From: JBDHZK01 sp039811865
GTDB taxonomy: Bacteria > Actinomycetota > Actinomycetes > Propionibacteriales > Propionibacteriaceae
Assembly: GCA_039811865.1 (NCBI GenBank)
Contig: JBDHZK010000001.1
Span: 25,623-89,622, forward strand
DNA: 64,000 nucleotides
Reading direction: 5' to 3'
A program made the translations under genes and the position numbers. The notes under the pieces are model-generated. The model was given only the letters and a program-made list of their open reading frames with translations, did no database searches and was not told the DNA's origin. Every line of letters starts with the position of its first letter. The first letter of the stretch is position 1. Positions 33,203 to 40,665 of the stretch are shown here, one piece after another.

Positions 33203-33228
33203 AGCGCGGTGGCCAAAACCACCGCGCT
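33203..33228. terminator. Bidirectional hairpin terminator between dinB and DUF3040 gene
   Basis: AGCGCGGTGG pairs perfectly with CCACCGCGCT around a six-base loop. On the minus strand it is followed by a T-rich run (TTTCGTTTG), so it fits best as terminator of the DUF3040 gene and also closes the dinB operon. Confidence 0.72.
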
Positions 33229-33243
33229 CCTTCGAGGATCGCT

Positions 33244-33621
33244 TCACATGCCGTCGTCCTGCCGGCGGCGCCAGCGCTCCTCCATCCGGTCCATGAACCT
33301 GGAATCGGTCGAACCCGCCCGCTGCCGGTTGGGCGCGCTCTTGGGCGGTGCGTCGCCGACGTGCTGCCACGAGGTCAGCGCGATCACGGTAGACGCGAGC
33401 ATGATCACGAAGCCGATCACCGATACCACGGGGTGCCATTGCATGCCTGCGATCAGGCCAGCCAGGCCCACCAGGAAGCCGAACCCGGCGATCGCCGCAC
33501 GGCGCCGATGCAGGCGACGGTAGGTGGTTCCACGCAGCGTGCTAGCGAGCTTCGGATCCTCGGCAGCCAGAGCGGCTTCGAGTTGATCAAGTAGCCGCTG
33601 TTCGTTCTCCGAGAGGGCCAT
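33244..33621 (-). CDS. DUF3040 membrane protein
   Basis: A 125-residue protein: MALSENEQRLLDQLEAALAAEDPK is the standard DUF3040 opening, followed by two closely spaced hydrophobic helices (AIAGFGFLVGLAGLIAGM and VVSVIGFVIMLASTVIAL) and a basic, Arg-rich tail. Function of the family is unknown. GGGAGG lies seven bases before ATG 33621. It trails the MoxR-DUF58-TgpA genes by 167 bases and may have its own promoter. A much longer open frame upstream (to 34980) is antisense-frame noise over tgpA. Confidence 0.83.
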   Translation of the reverse strand: MALSENEQRLLDQLEAALAAEDPKLASTLRGTTYRRLHRRRAAIAGFGFLVGLAGLIAGMQWHPVVSVIGFVIMLASTVIALTSWQHVGDAPPKSAPNRQRAGSTDSRFMDRMEERWRRRQDDGM

Positions 33622-33788
33622 CGTCGCCTCCCTAGGTGAGTGGGCCACCCCGCCGAGGCCGTTGGCTTCAGCCGGAAATCGATCGTCGTTTGAGTCGATC
33701 TGCTCCCAGTCTAGGTGCGCACAGCGTCCAATGAAACCCGTTGTCGGATGCTTTGACATCGACCCGCCGAGCAAGCGCCGACGTTCGT

Positions 33789-35966
33789 TCACGCGCCGCG
33801 GCGACCGCGACCGGTCCACACCGATGGCGGCCACACCAGCCCGCGCAGCCTGCTGCTCCACCCGCGCGAATCCCTCAGCCCCCTGGTCAACCCGATGACC
33901 AAACCCCCAAGTGGGGGGACGGTTTCCGGCAGGCTCGCGGCGTATCGGGAGCGTTCGACCAAGCCGGCGAGCTCGCGCAGCGCTGCCTCGTTCCCGATTC
34001 GCCCACCCAAGGATTCGGCGACCTGGCGTGGGGAACCCTTCGGCCATTCCTGTCCGATGTCGATGACGCTGTCGCGCAGTTCCGCCCAAGCGTTCTCGAT
34101 TCGCTCGGCCGGATCCGAGTGGGCGCCGAGTCTGCGCCGGCGCCTGAGCCGACGAATGGCCATCGGGGAGGCAACTGCGAGCACCGCCACGAAGCCGCCG
34201 ACGAGGCCGAGAACGGCCGGTGTGTAGTCGGTCTGCTGCGCCGTCCCCCCGCCCCCGGGGTCCGGGCGCTCGCGCTCGGACCGGGTGGGGGCCACCGTTT
34301 CCGGGCCGGCCGAGGACGTCGCCGTGGTCCGGGCGGACGCTGTTGGCCGCTGTTCGGGCAGTGACCACGGCGGCGGCTGCCCGGTGACCGAAGCGGGCGT
34401 GGGCTCGAAGCGGACCCAGCCGAGTTGGTCGAAGAACAACTCCGGCCAAGAATGCATGTTGCGGCTGGAAACCTCGTAGTGATCGCCGGTCGATCGGCCC
34501 GGAAGGAACCCGATCGCGACCCGAGCGGGAATCCCCTCGATGCGCGCCAAGATCGCCATGGCGGCGGCGAACTGCTCGCAGTACCCCGTCCGATCGAGTG
34601 TCAGGAAGTTCACCAATGCCTGATAGCCGCTGCCGGGCTGCGCGGCCAGACTGTAGGTGAACCGCGACGAGCGCAGGTAGGCCTGGATGGCCGCGGCCCT
34701 CGCGGCGGGTGACGAGGCGCCCCGAGTGATCGTGTCGGCCAGTTGGCGGACCGAATCCGGAAGGTCCTCGGGGACCTGAGTAGTCAGGTCGGCATCGGTG
34801 GGGACGCCCACCCGCGCTCGGCGCAGGGCGTCGGCTTCCGGCTCGACGTCCCAGCTGGTCACGTGATAACTCAGTCCGTTGGTCTGCGGCTGTCTGCCCA
34901 CCAGGTCGAGCGAGTTCGCATCGACGCCCCAGGAGCCGTCCGCCCGGACGGCTCGCGGGGCATACGGAACCGGCAGCCACTGGCTGCTGAATCCGGAGAT
35001 ATTCACATCGGTCTCGCGCACCGTTCGCAGCCCGTCGGCGAGCCCCGGTACGGCCGGCAAGTCCCCGAACACGACCCGAATGGGGGCCAGTTGCCAGCCG
35101 TTTCGATCGAACTTCGGCAGGGTTGCCAACCTCAGATACGAACCGCCCGGCTGGTTGGACCGGTAGGTCAGCACGACGCGATCATCCGGGAGCCGCAGGT
35201 TTCGACGTAGGTCCAGCGAGGGGTCGGTCATCTGCAGCGGACCAAGGTTCCCAAAGCCCCCAGAAGACCAGACCATCGGCGACAGCGGCGGTACCAGTAG
35301 TCCCAGGACGAGCGCCGCGGCCAGGGCCGGAACGCCCACCGCCGCCCCCGAGGTCCAGATCATGCGGCTCGGCCACGAACCCTCCGCGGAGTCGGACTCC
35401 AGCCGGGTCGGCCAGGAGCGGTTCGCCACCAAACCGGAGACCAGCAACATCACCAGGCAAGCAAGCGCGACCGGCAAGAAATCTCGCAGCGTCAGGTCGC
35501 CTCGCACGGCGATCGCCGGCACCAGGTAGGGAACCAGCAGCGCGGGAAACGTCCAAACCGGACGCTGAAGCACCACGCCCCAGGCTTCGACCACCACCGC
35601 CACCAGCGCGACGAGCGCCACCAGCAGGAGCCGCACGGCCGGGTCGGGGGCCAGGGGTGCCGTCTCGTGCTCGATCCGTTCGGCCGATTGGGTGGCAACC
35701 CAAAGCAGCTTCTGAGGCCAATCGGATGGCCCCACCGGCATCGCTTGCCAAGCCCACGCCCCGGCCAGCCCCGCCCCCTGGAAGATCACCCGTAGCCAGC
35801 CCGGGAACCGCAGCCGTCGGGCCAGCGCGCCGACCGCGTAGACAACCGCCGCCAGGCCGACTCCCGGCCAGTAGTAACCGTCGTCCTGGGTGATCGGCGA
35901 CAGCGAAAGCGCCGCCAACGCAACCGCCACCAACGCCGCCAGGCCGAGCCTTTCGGTGGCGGTCAC
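33789..35966 (-). CDS. TgpA-family membrane transglutaminase-like protein
   Basis: A 725-residue protein. About six hydrophobic helices occupy residues 1-240, an extracytoplasmic transglutaminase core lies at about 430-545, one more helix near 600 and a cytoplasmic DUF4129-like tail follow. The papain-like triad is visible: Cys in RTGYCEQFAAAMA, His in SRNMHSWPELFF and a following Asp. A Ser/Thr-rich linker (TASARTTATSS) joins core and helix. The GTG start overlaps the DUF58 gene stop by four bases. TgpA relatives act on envelope proteins by proteolysis or cross-linking; the target is unknown. It works with the coupled MoxR and DUF58 genes by genomic association. Confidence 0.88.
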   Translation of the reverse strand: MTATERLGLAALVAVALAALSLSPITQDDGYYWPGVGLAAVVYAVGALARRLRFPGWLRVIFQGAGLAGAWAWQAMPVGPSDWPQKLLWVATQSAERIEHETAPLAPDPAVRLLLVALVALVAVVVEAWGVVLQRPVWTFPALLVPYLVPAIAVRGDLTLRDFLPVALACLVMLLVSGLVANRSWPTRLESDSAEGSWPSRMIWTSGAAVGVPALAAALVLGLLVPPLSPMVWSSGGFGNLGPLQMTDPSLDLRRNLRLPDDRVVLTYRSNQPGGSYLRLATLPKFDRNGWQLAPIRVVFGDLPAVPGLADGLRTVRETDVNISGFSSQWLPVPYAPRAVRADGSWGVDANSLDLVGRQPQTNGLSYHVTSWDVEPEADALRRARVGVPTDADLTTQVPEDLPDSVRQLADTITRGASSPAARAAAIQAYLRSSRFTYSLAAQPGSGYQALVNFLTLDRTGYCEQFAAAMAILARIEGIPARVAIGFLPGRSTGDHYEVSSRNMHSWPELFFDQLGWVRFEPTPASVTGQPPPWSLPEQRPTASARTTATSSAGPETVAPTRSERERPDPGGGGTAQQTDYTPAVLGLVGGFVAVLAVASPMAIRRLRRRRRLGAHSDPAERIENAWAELRDSVIDIGQEWPKGSPRQVAESLGGRIGNEAALRELAGLVERSRYAASLPETVPPLGGLVIGLTRGLRDSRGWSSRLRGLVWPPSVWTGRGRRGA

Positions 35967-37228
35967 GACCGGCCCTCCCCGAGGCGCTCAAGCTCGGCCC
36001 AGACAGATGCAATCGACTGCCCCCGAGACGCTTTGACGACCCGCCAACGCGCCTCTCGCAGCACCACCGCCGCGGCGGGGCCTGCGTCCCCGTCGCTCTC
36101 GCGCGGGTCTTGGGCCGCAGCGAAGGTGTTCCCGTCGAGGCTCACCGCCAGACACCGACCCTGTTGGCGCCCAGCCATGACCAGTTCTGCGGCATCCGCG
36201 CCGTCGAAGTGGCCGAGGACGGCGATCAGCAAGGGTCCCTGGGCGGCGTGCAACAGTTCCTCGACCGGGCGCGCCAAGGTGCGGCGTCCCTCCAGCTTCA
36301 CGTGGGTGAGCCGCGTGAGGGCGTCTTGGGCGCTTTCCAGCCGGCGGGGACGACCGTCGGCGAACCCGATCGGACCGCTGGCGTCCAGCAGTTCGACGGC
36401 GAAGCCCGCCGAAAGGAAGTGCACGGCGATCGAGGCCGCGGCGCTGACCGCCCACTCGAACGACGAGGCCGGCCCAGTGCCGACATGCGCGCGCTCTCGC
36501 GAGTCGAGCAAGATCACCACTGCCGGGTCCCAGGCCTGCTCCTCGCGGCGAACCATCATCCTGCGGGTGCGCGCCGTCGATCGCCAGTGAATGCGCCGCA
36601 CGTCGTCCCCGGTCCGGTATTCGCGCACCAGGACGTCGTCGGCGCCCAGGAGTCCCGATCGCTGGGAGGTGGCGGACCCGGAGATGCCCGCGCCGTGGGC
36701 GGTGCTCATCGAGCCGAGGGGCTCCACCACGGGAGTGACCAGTACCGGAGTGCGAGCGGTGAACTGCCGATCCACCCGGACCATGCCGAACGGATCCGAG
36801 GCTCGGACCAGCAGCGGCCCGGTTTCGAACAGGCCGCGGGAGGTACCGCGCATTCGGTAGCTGATCGCACGCTTCCAAGCGCCGGCGCCGCGGTGAACCA
36901 GGAACCGGACGGGACGGCCCAACTGGCCGGGCACCGAGTCCTCGAACTGCAGCAGACCGGTCGGCAGGCCACCCTGCTTGACCAGGCCGATGCGGCCGAG
37001 CGTCTCGTGACCCAAGGCGATCTGCGGCGGATCCGCGGCTCTGTCGCAGCCCAGGCGCAGCCGTGACCGGCCGACGACGATCAATGCCGAGATCGGCAGC
37101 GCAATCAGCAGCAGCCCGATCCAGACAAGGTCGCGTTCGCCCAACACCCAGGTGATCCCGACGACGACCAGCCCGGTGACGAGGAATCCTCGTCCCCTCG
37201 TAGTCAGCCACGACCACGCCTTGCCCAT
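35963..37228 (-). CDS. DUF58-domain protein
   Basis: A 421-residue protein. Two N-terminal membrane helices (FLVTGLVVVGITWVL and VWIGLLLIALPISALIVV) precede the DUF58 domain, with signature VREYRTGDDVRRIHWRSTA near 200 followed by the MVRREEQ block. DUF58 proteins pair with MoxR ATPases and may contain a von Willebrand A-like fold; an acidic DSRER segment near 250 would fit the metal-site region. Start ATG 37228 is three bases after the MoxR stop. Likely part of one complex with MoxR and TgpA. Confidence 0.85.
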   Translation of the reverse strand: MGKAWSWLTTRGRGFLVTGLVVVGITWVLGERDLVWIGLLLIALPISALIVVGRSRLRLGCDRAADPPQIALGHETLGRIGLVKQGGLPTGLLQFEDSVPGQLGRPVRFLVHRGAGAWKRAISYRMRGTSRGLFETGPLLVRASDPFGMVRVDRQFTARTPVLVTPVVEPLGSMSTAHGAGISGSATSQRSGLLGADDVLVREYRTGDDVRRIHWRSTARTRRMMVRREEQAWDPAVVILLDSRERAHVGTGPASSFEWAVSAAASIAVHFLSAGFAVELLDASGPIGFADGRPRRLESAQDALTRLTHVKLEGRRTLARPVEELLHAAQGPLLIAVLGHFDGADAAELVMAGRQQGRCLAVSLDGNTFAAAQDPRESDGDAGPAAAVVLREARWRVVKASRGQSIASVWAELERLGEGRS

Positions 37229-37231
37229 GGC

Positions 37232-38200
37232 TCAGCGCCGGTCCGGAATGGGCACCGCCCGGACGATCTGGCTGACGATCTCGCGCATGTGCTTGCGGGC
37301 CACCTGCGCCTCGCTCGAGGGGAGCATCCGGTGAGCCAGCACAGGGTAGGCCAGTTCGTCCACGTCATCGGGAATGACGTAGTCGCGGCCCGCCAAGGCG
37401 GCCTTTGCCCGGACGGCGCGGAGCAGTTGCAGCGTCGCCCGAGGCGAAGCACCGAGCCGCAAGTCACGGGCGTTGCGGGTGGCGGCCACAACGCTGGCCA
37501 GGTACACCTTGAGCGAAGCGGAGCAGTGGATCGAACGGATCGCGACCGCCAGGCGCACCACAGCGGCCGCATCGGTGACCGGCTGCAGCCTCTCCAACGG
37601 GTTGCTCGAGCCGTGGTTCTCCATCATGTCGAGCTCGGCCGCCAAGGTCGGATAGCCCATCTCCAGCCGCGCCATGAACCGGTCGCGTTGGGACTCCGGC
37701 AGGGGATAGGTCCCCTCCATCTCGATCGGGTTCTGCGTTGCCACCACCATGAAGGGGGCGTCGAGGACGTGCGTGGTGCCGTCGACGCTGACCTGGCCCT
37801 CCTCCATGGCCTCGAGCAGCGCCGACTGCGTCTTCGGGGACGCGCGATTGATCTCGTCCCCGACCACGATGTTGGCGAAGATTCCGCCCGGTTTGAACTC
37901 GAAGTCGGCCGTGTGCTGATTGAAGATCGAGACGCCCGTGATGTCGGCCGGAAGCAGGTCCGGGGTGAACTGGATCCTGCGCACCTGGCAATCGATGGAG
38001 CGTCCCAGCGCCTTGGCCAGCATGGTCTTCCCCACCCCGGGAACGTCCTCCAGCAGTAAGTGTCCCTGCGCCAACAGCACTGTCAGGGCGAGGTCGATCG
38101 CCGCGGCCTTGCCCTCGATCACGCTGCCGATCGCGCTGCGGACACGCTCCACCACGGGCATCAACTCCCCCAGCGTGGCGGCATCCACTGAGTTCTCCAC
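37232..38200 (-). CDS. MoxR-family AAA+ ATPase
   Basis: A 322-residue AAA+ ATPase. Walker A is EDVPGVGKTMLAKAL, Walker B VVGDEINRASPKTQSALLEAM, sensor 1 VVATQNPIEMEGTYPLPESQ with the arginine finger QRDRF. MoxR proteins act as chaperones that mature membrane or secreted protein complexes, here presumably DUF58/TgpA encoded downstream. The start GTG 38200 has GAGGAGG eight bases upstream; the longer open frame to 38422 would extend through the mraZ control region. A TAGGCT -10-like box lies at 38233-38238 on this strand. Confidence 0.9.
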   Translation of the reverse strand: MENSVDAATLGELMPVVERVRSAIGSVIEGKAAAIDLALTVLLAQGHLLLEDVPGVGKTMLAKALGRSIDCQVRRIQFTPDLLPADITGVSIFNQHTADFEFKPGGIFANIVVGDEINRASPKTQSALLEAMEEGQVSVDGTTHVLDAPFMVVATQNPIEMEGTYPLPESQRDRFMARLEMGYPTLAAELDMMENHGSSNPLERLQPVTDAAAVVRLAVAIRSIHCSASLKVYLASVVAATRNARDLRLGASPRATLQLLRAVRAKAALAGRDYVIPDDVDELAYPVLAHRMLPSSEAQVARKHMREIVSQIVRAVPIPDRR

Positions 38201-38353
38201 CTTGAGGGCCTCCTCGGGTCGGACGTGGGCAAAGCCTAACCCGGTCCCGTTCAGCCCCCAGATCGCTGGTTGGGGCCAGCCCGGACGCCATCGGTGAGCC
38301 GACCCGGACCGCTTCCGCCAGCCGACGGCGATTCGATCCAGCCGGCAGCCGGG

Positions 38354-38439
38354 GTGGAGAAACCGGGAGATCGAGGGAGCAGAATCCGGGGAAGTGGAGC
38401 GAAGTGGAGTAGAGTGGTGCACAGTGGAGAAACCGGGAG
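38354..38439 (+). repeat. Pair of identical 16-bp direct repeats flanking the MraZ operator
   Basis: GTGGAGAAACCGGGAG occurs at 38354-38369 and again at 38424-38439, exactly 70 bases apart. This keeps the 10-base helical phase of the AGTGG repeats between them. The GTGG start suggests that the upstream copy is an additional MraZ half-site. Confidence 0.7.
38391..38430 (+). promoter_or_regulatory. MraZ operator: four 10-bp direct repeats
   Basis: Four consecutive 10-base units each carry AGTGG at the same place (GAAGTGGAGC, GAAGTGGAGT, AGAGTGGTGC, ACAGTGGAGA). MraZ is known to bind GTGG-type repeats spaced one helical turn apart upstream of its own gene and to repress the dcw operon. The array ends 36 bases before the mraZ start. 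TAGAGT at 38410-38415 inside it could be the -10 of the operon promoter. Confidence 0.82.
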
Positions 38440-38466
38440 GCGTCGTGGAGCTGGGGGGTGGGTCTC

Positions 38467-38895
38467 ATGTTCATGGGGCAGCACACGCCGAAGCTCGACG
38501 ACAAGGGCCGGTTCTTCCTGCCGGCGAAGTTTCGGGCGGAACTCGCCGACGGGGTCGTCATCACCAAGTCGCAGGAACGTTGCTTGGCGATCTACCCGGT
38601 CGGGGTGTACGCCGAAATCCTGCGCCGGGCGACCGCCGCGCCGACCGCCTTGAAGAAGGTGCGCGACTACCAGCGATACCTGGCCGCGCAAGCTTCGGAG
38701 GAGCGTCCGGACGCCCAAGGCCGGCTGACGATCCCGCCCATGCACCGCAGGTACGCGGGCTTGGTGAAGGACATCGCGGTCGTGGGTGCGGTCGACCGGC
38801 TGGAGGTTTGGGATCTGGACGCCTGGGAGGCCTACTCCGAGGCGAACGAGTCCGAGTTCGCCGATCTGAACGAGGAGGTCTTCCCGGGTCTGTGA
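38467..38895 (+). CDS. mraZ: Transcriptional regulator MraZ
   Basis: A 142-residue protein with two SpoVT/AbrB-like MraZ repeats: LDDKGRFFLPAKFRAEL near residue 11 and its partner DAQGRLTIPPMHRRYAGL near 80, each containing the family DxKGR/DxxGR turn. MraZ forms a ring that represses the division and cell-wall operon by binding repeats upstream of itself, which are present here. ATG 38467 is chosen; GTG 38458 and ATG 38473 are in frame. It is the first gene of the dcw cluster. Confidence 0.95.
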   Translation: MFMGQHTPKLDDKGRFFLPAKFRAELADGVVITKSQERCLAIYPVGVYAEILRRATAAPTALKKVRDYQRYLAAQASEERPDAQGRLTIPPMHRRYAGLVKDIAVVGAVDRLEVWDLDAWEAYSEANESEFADLNEEVFPGL

Positions 38896-38912
38896 TCCGG
38901 ATGACCGTCGCC

Positions 38913-39020
38913 GCCCACGCGCTGTGGCTTCAGCCTTCGGGGCCCGTCCCCCTGGCGCACCTTCCCCGGTGCCAGGTGGTCTTCCCCGGGATTCGAAGGC
39001 TGAAACCAGAGTGCGCGGGC
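38913..39020 (+). ncRNA. Structured leader of rsmH resembling the mraW RNA motif
   Basis: The mraZ-rsmH gap folds into a long two-level structure. TTCAGCCTTCG (38929-38939) is perfectly complementary to CGAAGGCTGAA (38994-39004), and the arms extend outward with few mismatches to about 38913/39020. Inside, CCTGG..CACC pairs with GGTGCCAGG (38968-38976). CTTCCCC appears twice, at 38961-38967 in the inner loop and 38981-38987 beside it. The actinobacterial mraW RNA motif lies at this place before mraW (rsmH) and, as I recall it, has repeated CUUCCCC segments. It probably regulates the downstream peptidoglycan genes. Confidence 0.68.
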
Positions 39021-39064
39021 GTCGGTGAGCCGGCGCGCCGAAGGCGGCCGAGGTGAGGATCGAG

Positions 39065-40027
39065 ATGGACGAGCCGACCCGCCGGCCGGGGCATGTTCCC
39101 GTCCTGGAGGACCGGGTCGTCGAGCTCTTGGCTCCGGCACTCGCCGGGGCCGAGTCCGTTTATGTCGACTGCACGCTCGGTCTCGGTGGGCATGCGGAAG
39201 CGATCCTGAACCGTTGCCCGAACGCGTCTCTGATCGGCATCGATCGCGACCCGGCGGCCCTGGAGCGCGCGGGGCAGCGCCTGGCGCCCTTCGGTGACCG
39301 GGTCCGGCTGGTCGAGGCCGTGTACGACCGGCTGGGCGAGGTCCTGGCGGACGCCGGCAGGCCGCAGGTCCAGGCCGTCCTTCTCGACCTCGGGCTGTCA
39401 TCGCTGCAGATCGACGACCGCTCACGTGGCTTCGCCTACGCGACGGACGCCCCACTGGACATGCGGATGGGGACGACCGCCCGGACGGCCGCCGACGTGG
39501 TGAACACCTACAGTGCAGGCGAGCTGGCCCGCATCCTGCGCTGGTACGGCGAAGAACGCTTCGCCGACCGGATCGCTCGCCGGATCGTGGCCGAGCGAGC
39601 CGCGGAACCGTTCGCGTCGTCCGAGCGCCTGGTCCGGGTCCTGAGCGACGCCATCCCCGCGGCCGCCCGGCACAGCGGGGGACACCCGGCCAAGCGGACG
39701 TTCCAGGCGCTTCGGATCGAGGTGAACGCCGAGTTGGACGCCCTGGCCGGCGTCCTGCCGCAAGCCGTTGACGCGCTCGCCCTGGGCGGACGAATCGCCG
39801 TGCTGGCCTACCACTCGCTCGAGGATCGGCTGGTCAAGCAGGCGTTCCGGGCCGCTACCAGCGACCGGGCGCCGAGAGACCTGCCGGTCGTGCCGCGCGA
39901 GTTGCGCGCCCAGCTCCGGCTGTTGACCCGCGGGGCTGAGCGTCCGGGCGTCACGGAAGTCCAAACCAATCCGAGGGCCGCGTCGGCCCGGCTGCGCGCG
40001 GCAGAGCGTTTCGAGGAGGCGGCATGA
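39065..40027 (+). CDS. rsmH: 16S rRNA (cytosine-1402-N4)-methyltransferase
   Basis: A 320-residue SAM-dependent methyltransferase modifying C1402 of 16S rRNA in the decoding centre. Motifs: [28 protein letters not shown] (SAM loop), [24 protein letters not shown], and [14 protein letters not shown] plus [11 protein letters not shown] near the end. ATG 39065 is preferred as GAGG precedes it by six bases; GTG 39053 is possible. Overlaps ftsL by four bases. Confidence 0.95.
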   Translation: MDEPTRRPGHVPVLEDRVVELLAPALAGAESVYVDCTLGLGGHAEAILNRCPNASLIGIDRDPAALERAGQRLAPFGDRVRLVEAVYDRLGEVLADAGRPQVQAVLLDLGLSSLQIDDRSRGFAYATDAPLDMRMGTTARTAADVVNTYSAGELARILRWYGEERFADRIARRIVAERAAEPFASSERLVRVLSDAIPAAARHSGGHPAKRTFQALRIEVNAELDALAGVLPQAVDALALGGRIAVLAYHSLEDRLVKQAFRAATSDRAPRDLPVVPRELRAQLRLLTRGAERPGVTEVQTNPRAASARLRAAERFEEAA

Positions 40028-40665
40028 GCTCGTTGTGGGCACCCCTGCGGGGACTGACCGATCGGCAGGAGCGGTCCCGGTTGCGGTTGCGCCTGCTCCG
40101 CAGCCCGGCGCGACGCCTGGCCCGCCTGCCGTTCCTGTTGGTCCTCGCCTCGATCCTCGCGGTCGGCATGATCGGCGTCCTGGTGCTGAACACCACCCTG
40201 CAGGACCAGGGCTTCCAGATGCGCGCCCTGCAGCGGCAGTCGACCGAGCTCGGCTATACCGAGGCCGACCTGAAGCTGCAGGTCGACCAGGCGCGCGCTC
40301 CCGAGGAGATCGGACGCCTGGCGTCCCGCTTGGGGATGCGGGCCAATACCCACGCGGTGTACGTCCAACTGCCCAGCGGAAAGATCCTCGGCACCCCCAC
40401 CCCCGTGTCGAGCGAGGACATGCCAAGCCTCGTGGTAAAGACCAAGGAGGAGGTCGACGCAGAGGCTCGCGCCCGCGCCGAAGCCGCCCAGCAGGCCAAG
40501 GCTCGGGCCAAGGCCGAAGCCGAAGCGAAGGCCAAAGCGGAAGCTGAAGCCAAGGCCAAGGCGGAGGCTGAGGCGAAGGCGAAAGCCGAAGCCGAGAAGA
40601 AGAAGCAGCAGGCCAGCGTGAAGCCCACGCCCAAGCCGAGCACGAAGAAGCCAGGAGGCCGTTGA
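40024..40665 (+). CDS. ftsL: FtsL-like septum formation protein with charged helical tail
   Basis: A 213-residue bitopic protein: a basic N-terminus of about 35 residues, one transmembrane helix ([21 protein letters not shown]), then a coiled-coil FtsL-like segment ([21 protein letters not shown]) ending in GRLASRLGM. This is the layout of actinobacterial FtsL, which recruits FtsW/FtsI with FtsQ and FtsB. The last 75 residues are unusual: three eight-residue Ala/Lys/Glu units (AEAEAKAK) and a Lys/Pro end. Position between rsmH and ftsI supports the call. ATGA overlap with rsmH. Confidence 0.85.
   Translation: MSSLWAPLRGLTDRQERSRLRLRLLRSPARRLARLPFLLVLASILAVGMIGVLVLNTTLQDQGFQMRALQRQSTELGYTEADLKLQVDQARAPEEIGRLASRLGMRANTHAVYVQLPSGKILGTPTPVSSEDMPSLVVKTKEEVDAEARARAEAAQQAKARAKAEAEAKAKAEAEAKAKAEAEAKAKAEAEKKKQQASVKPTPKPSTKKPGGR
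40500..40602 (+). repeat. Coding repeat for Ala/Glu/Lys octapeptide in FtsL tail
   Basis: About 100 bases encode consecutive AEAEAKAK octapeptides. Synonymous codons differ between copies (GCC/GCG/GCT, GAA/GAG), so the protein repeat has been kept while DNA identity has drifted. The sequence should form a single charged helix. Confidence 0.7.

Noticed and set aside
33622..34980. Long upstream extension of the DUF3040 frame
   Set aside because: It lies over tgpA in another frame, is Arg/Gly-rich as expected of high-GC shadow frames, and a good ribosome site precedes ATG 33621.
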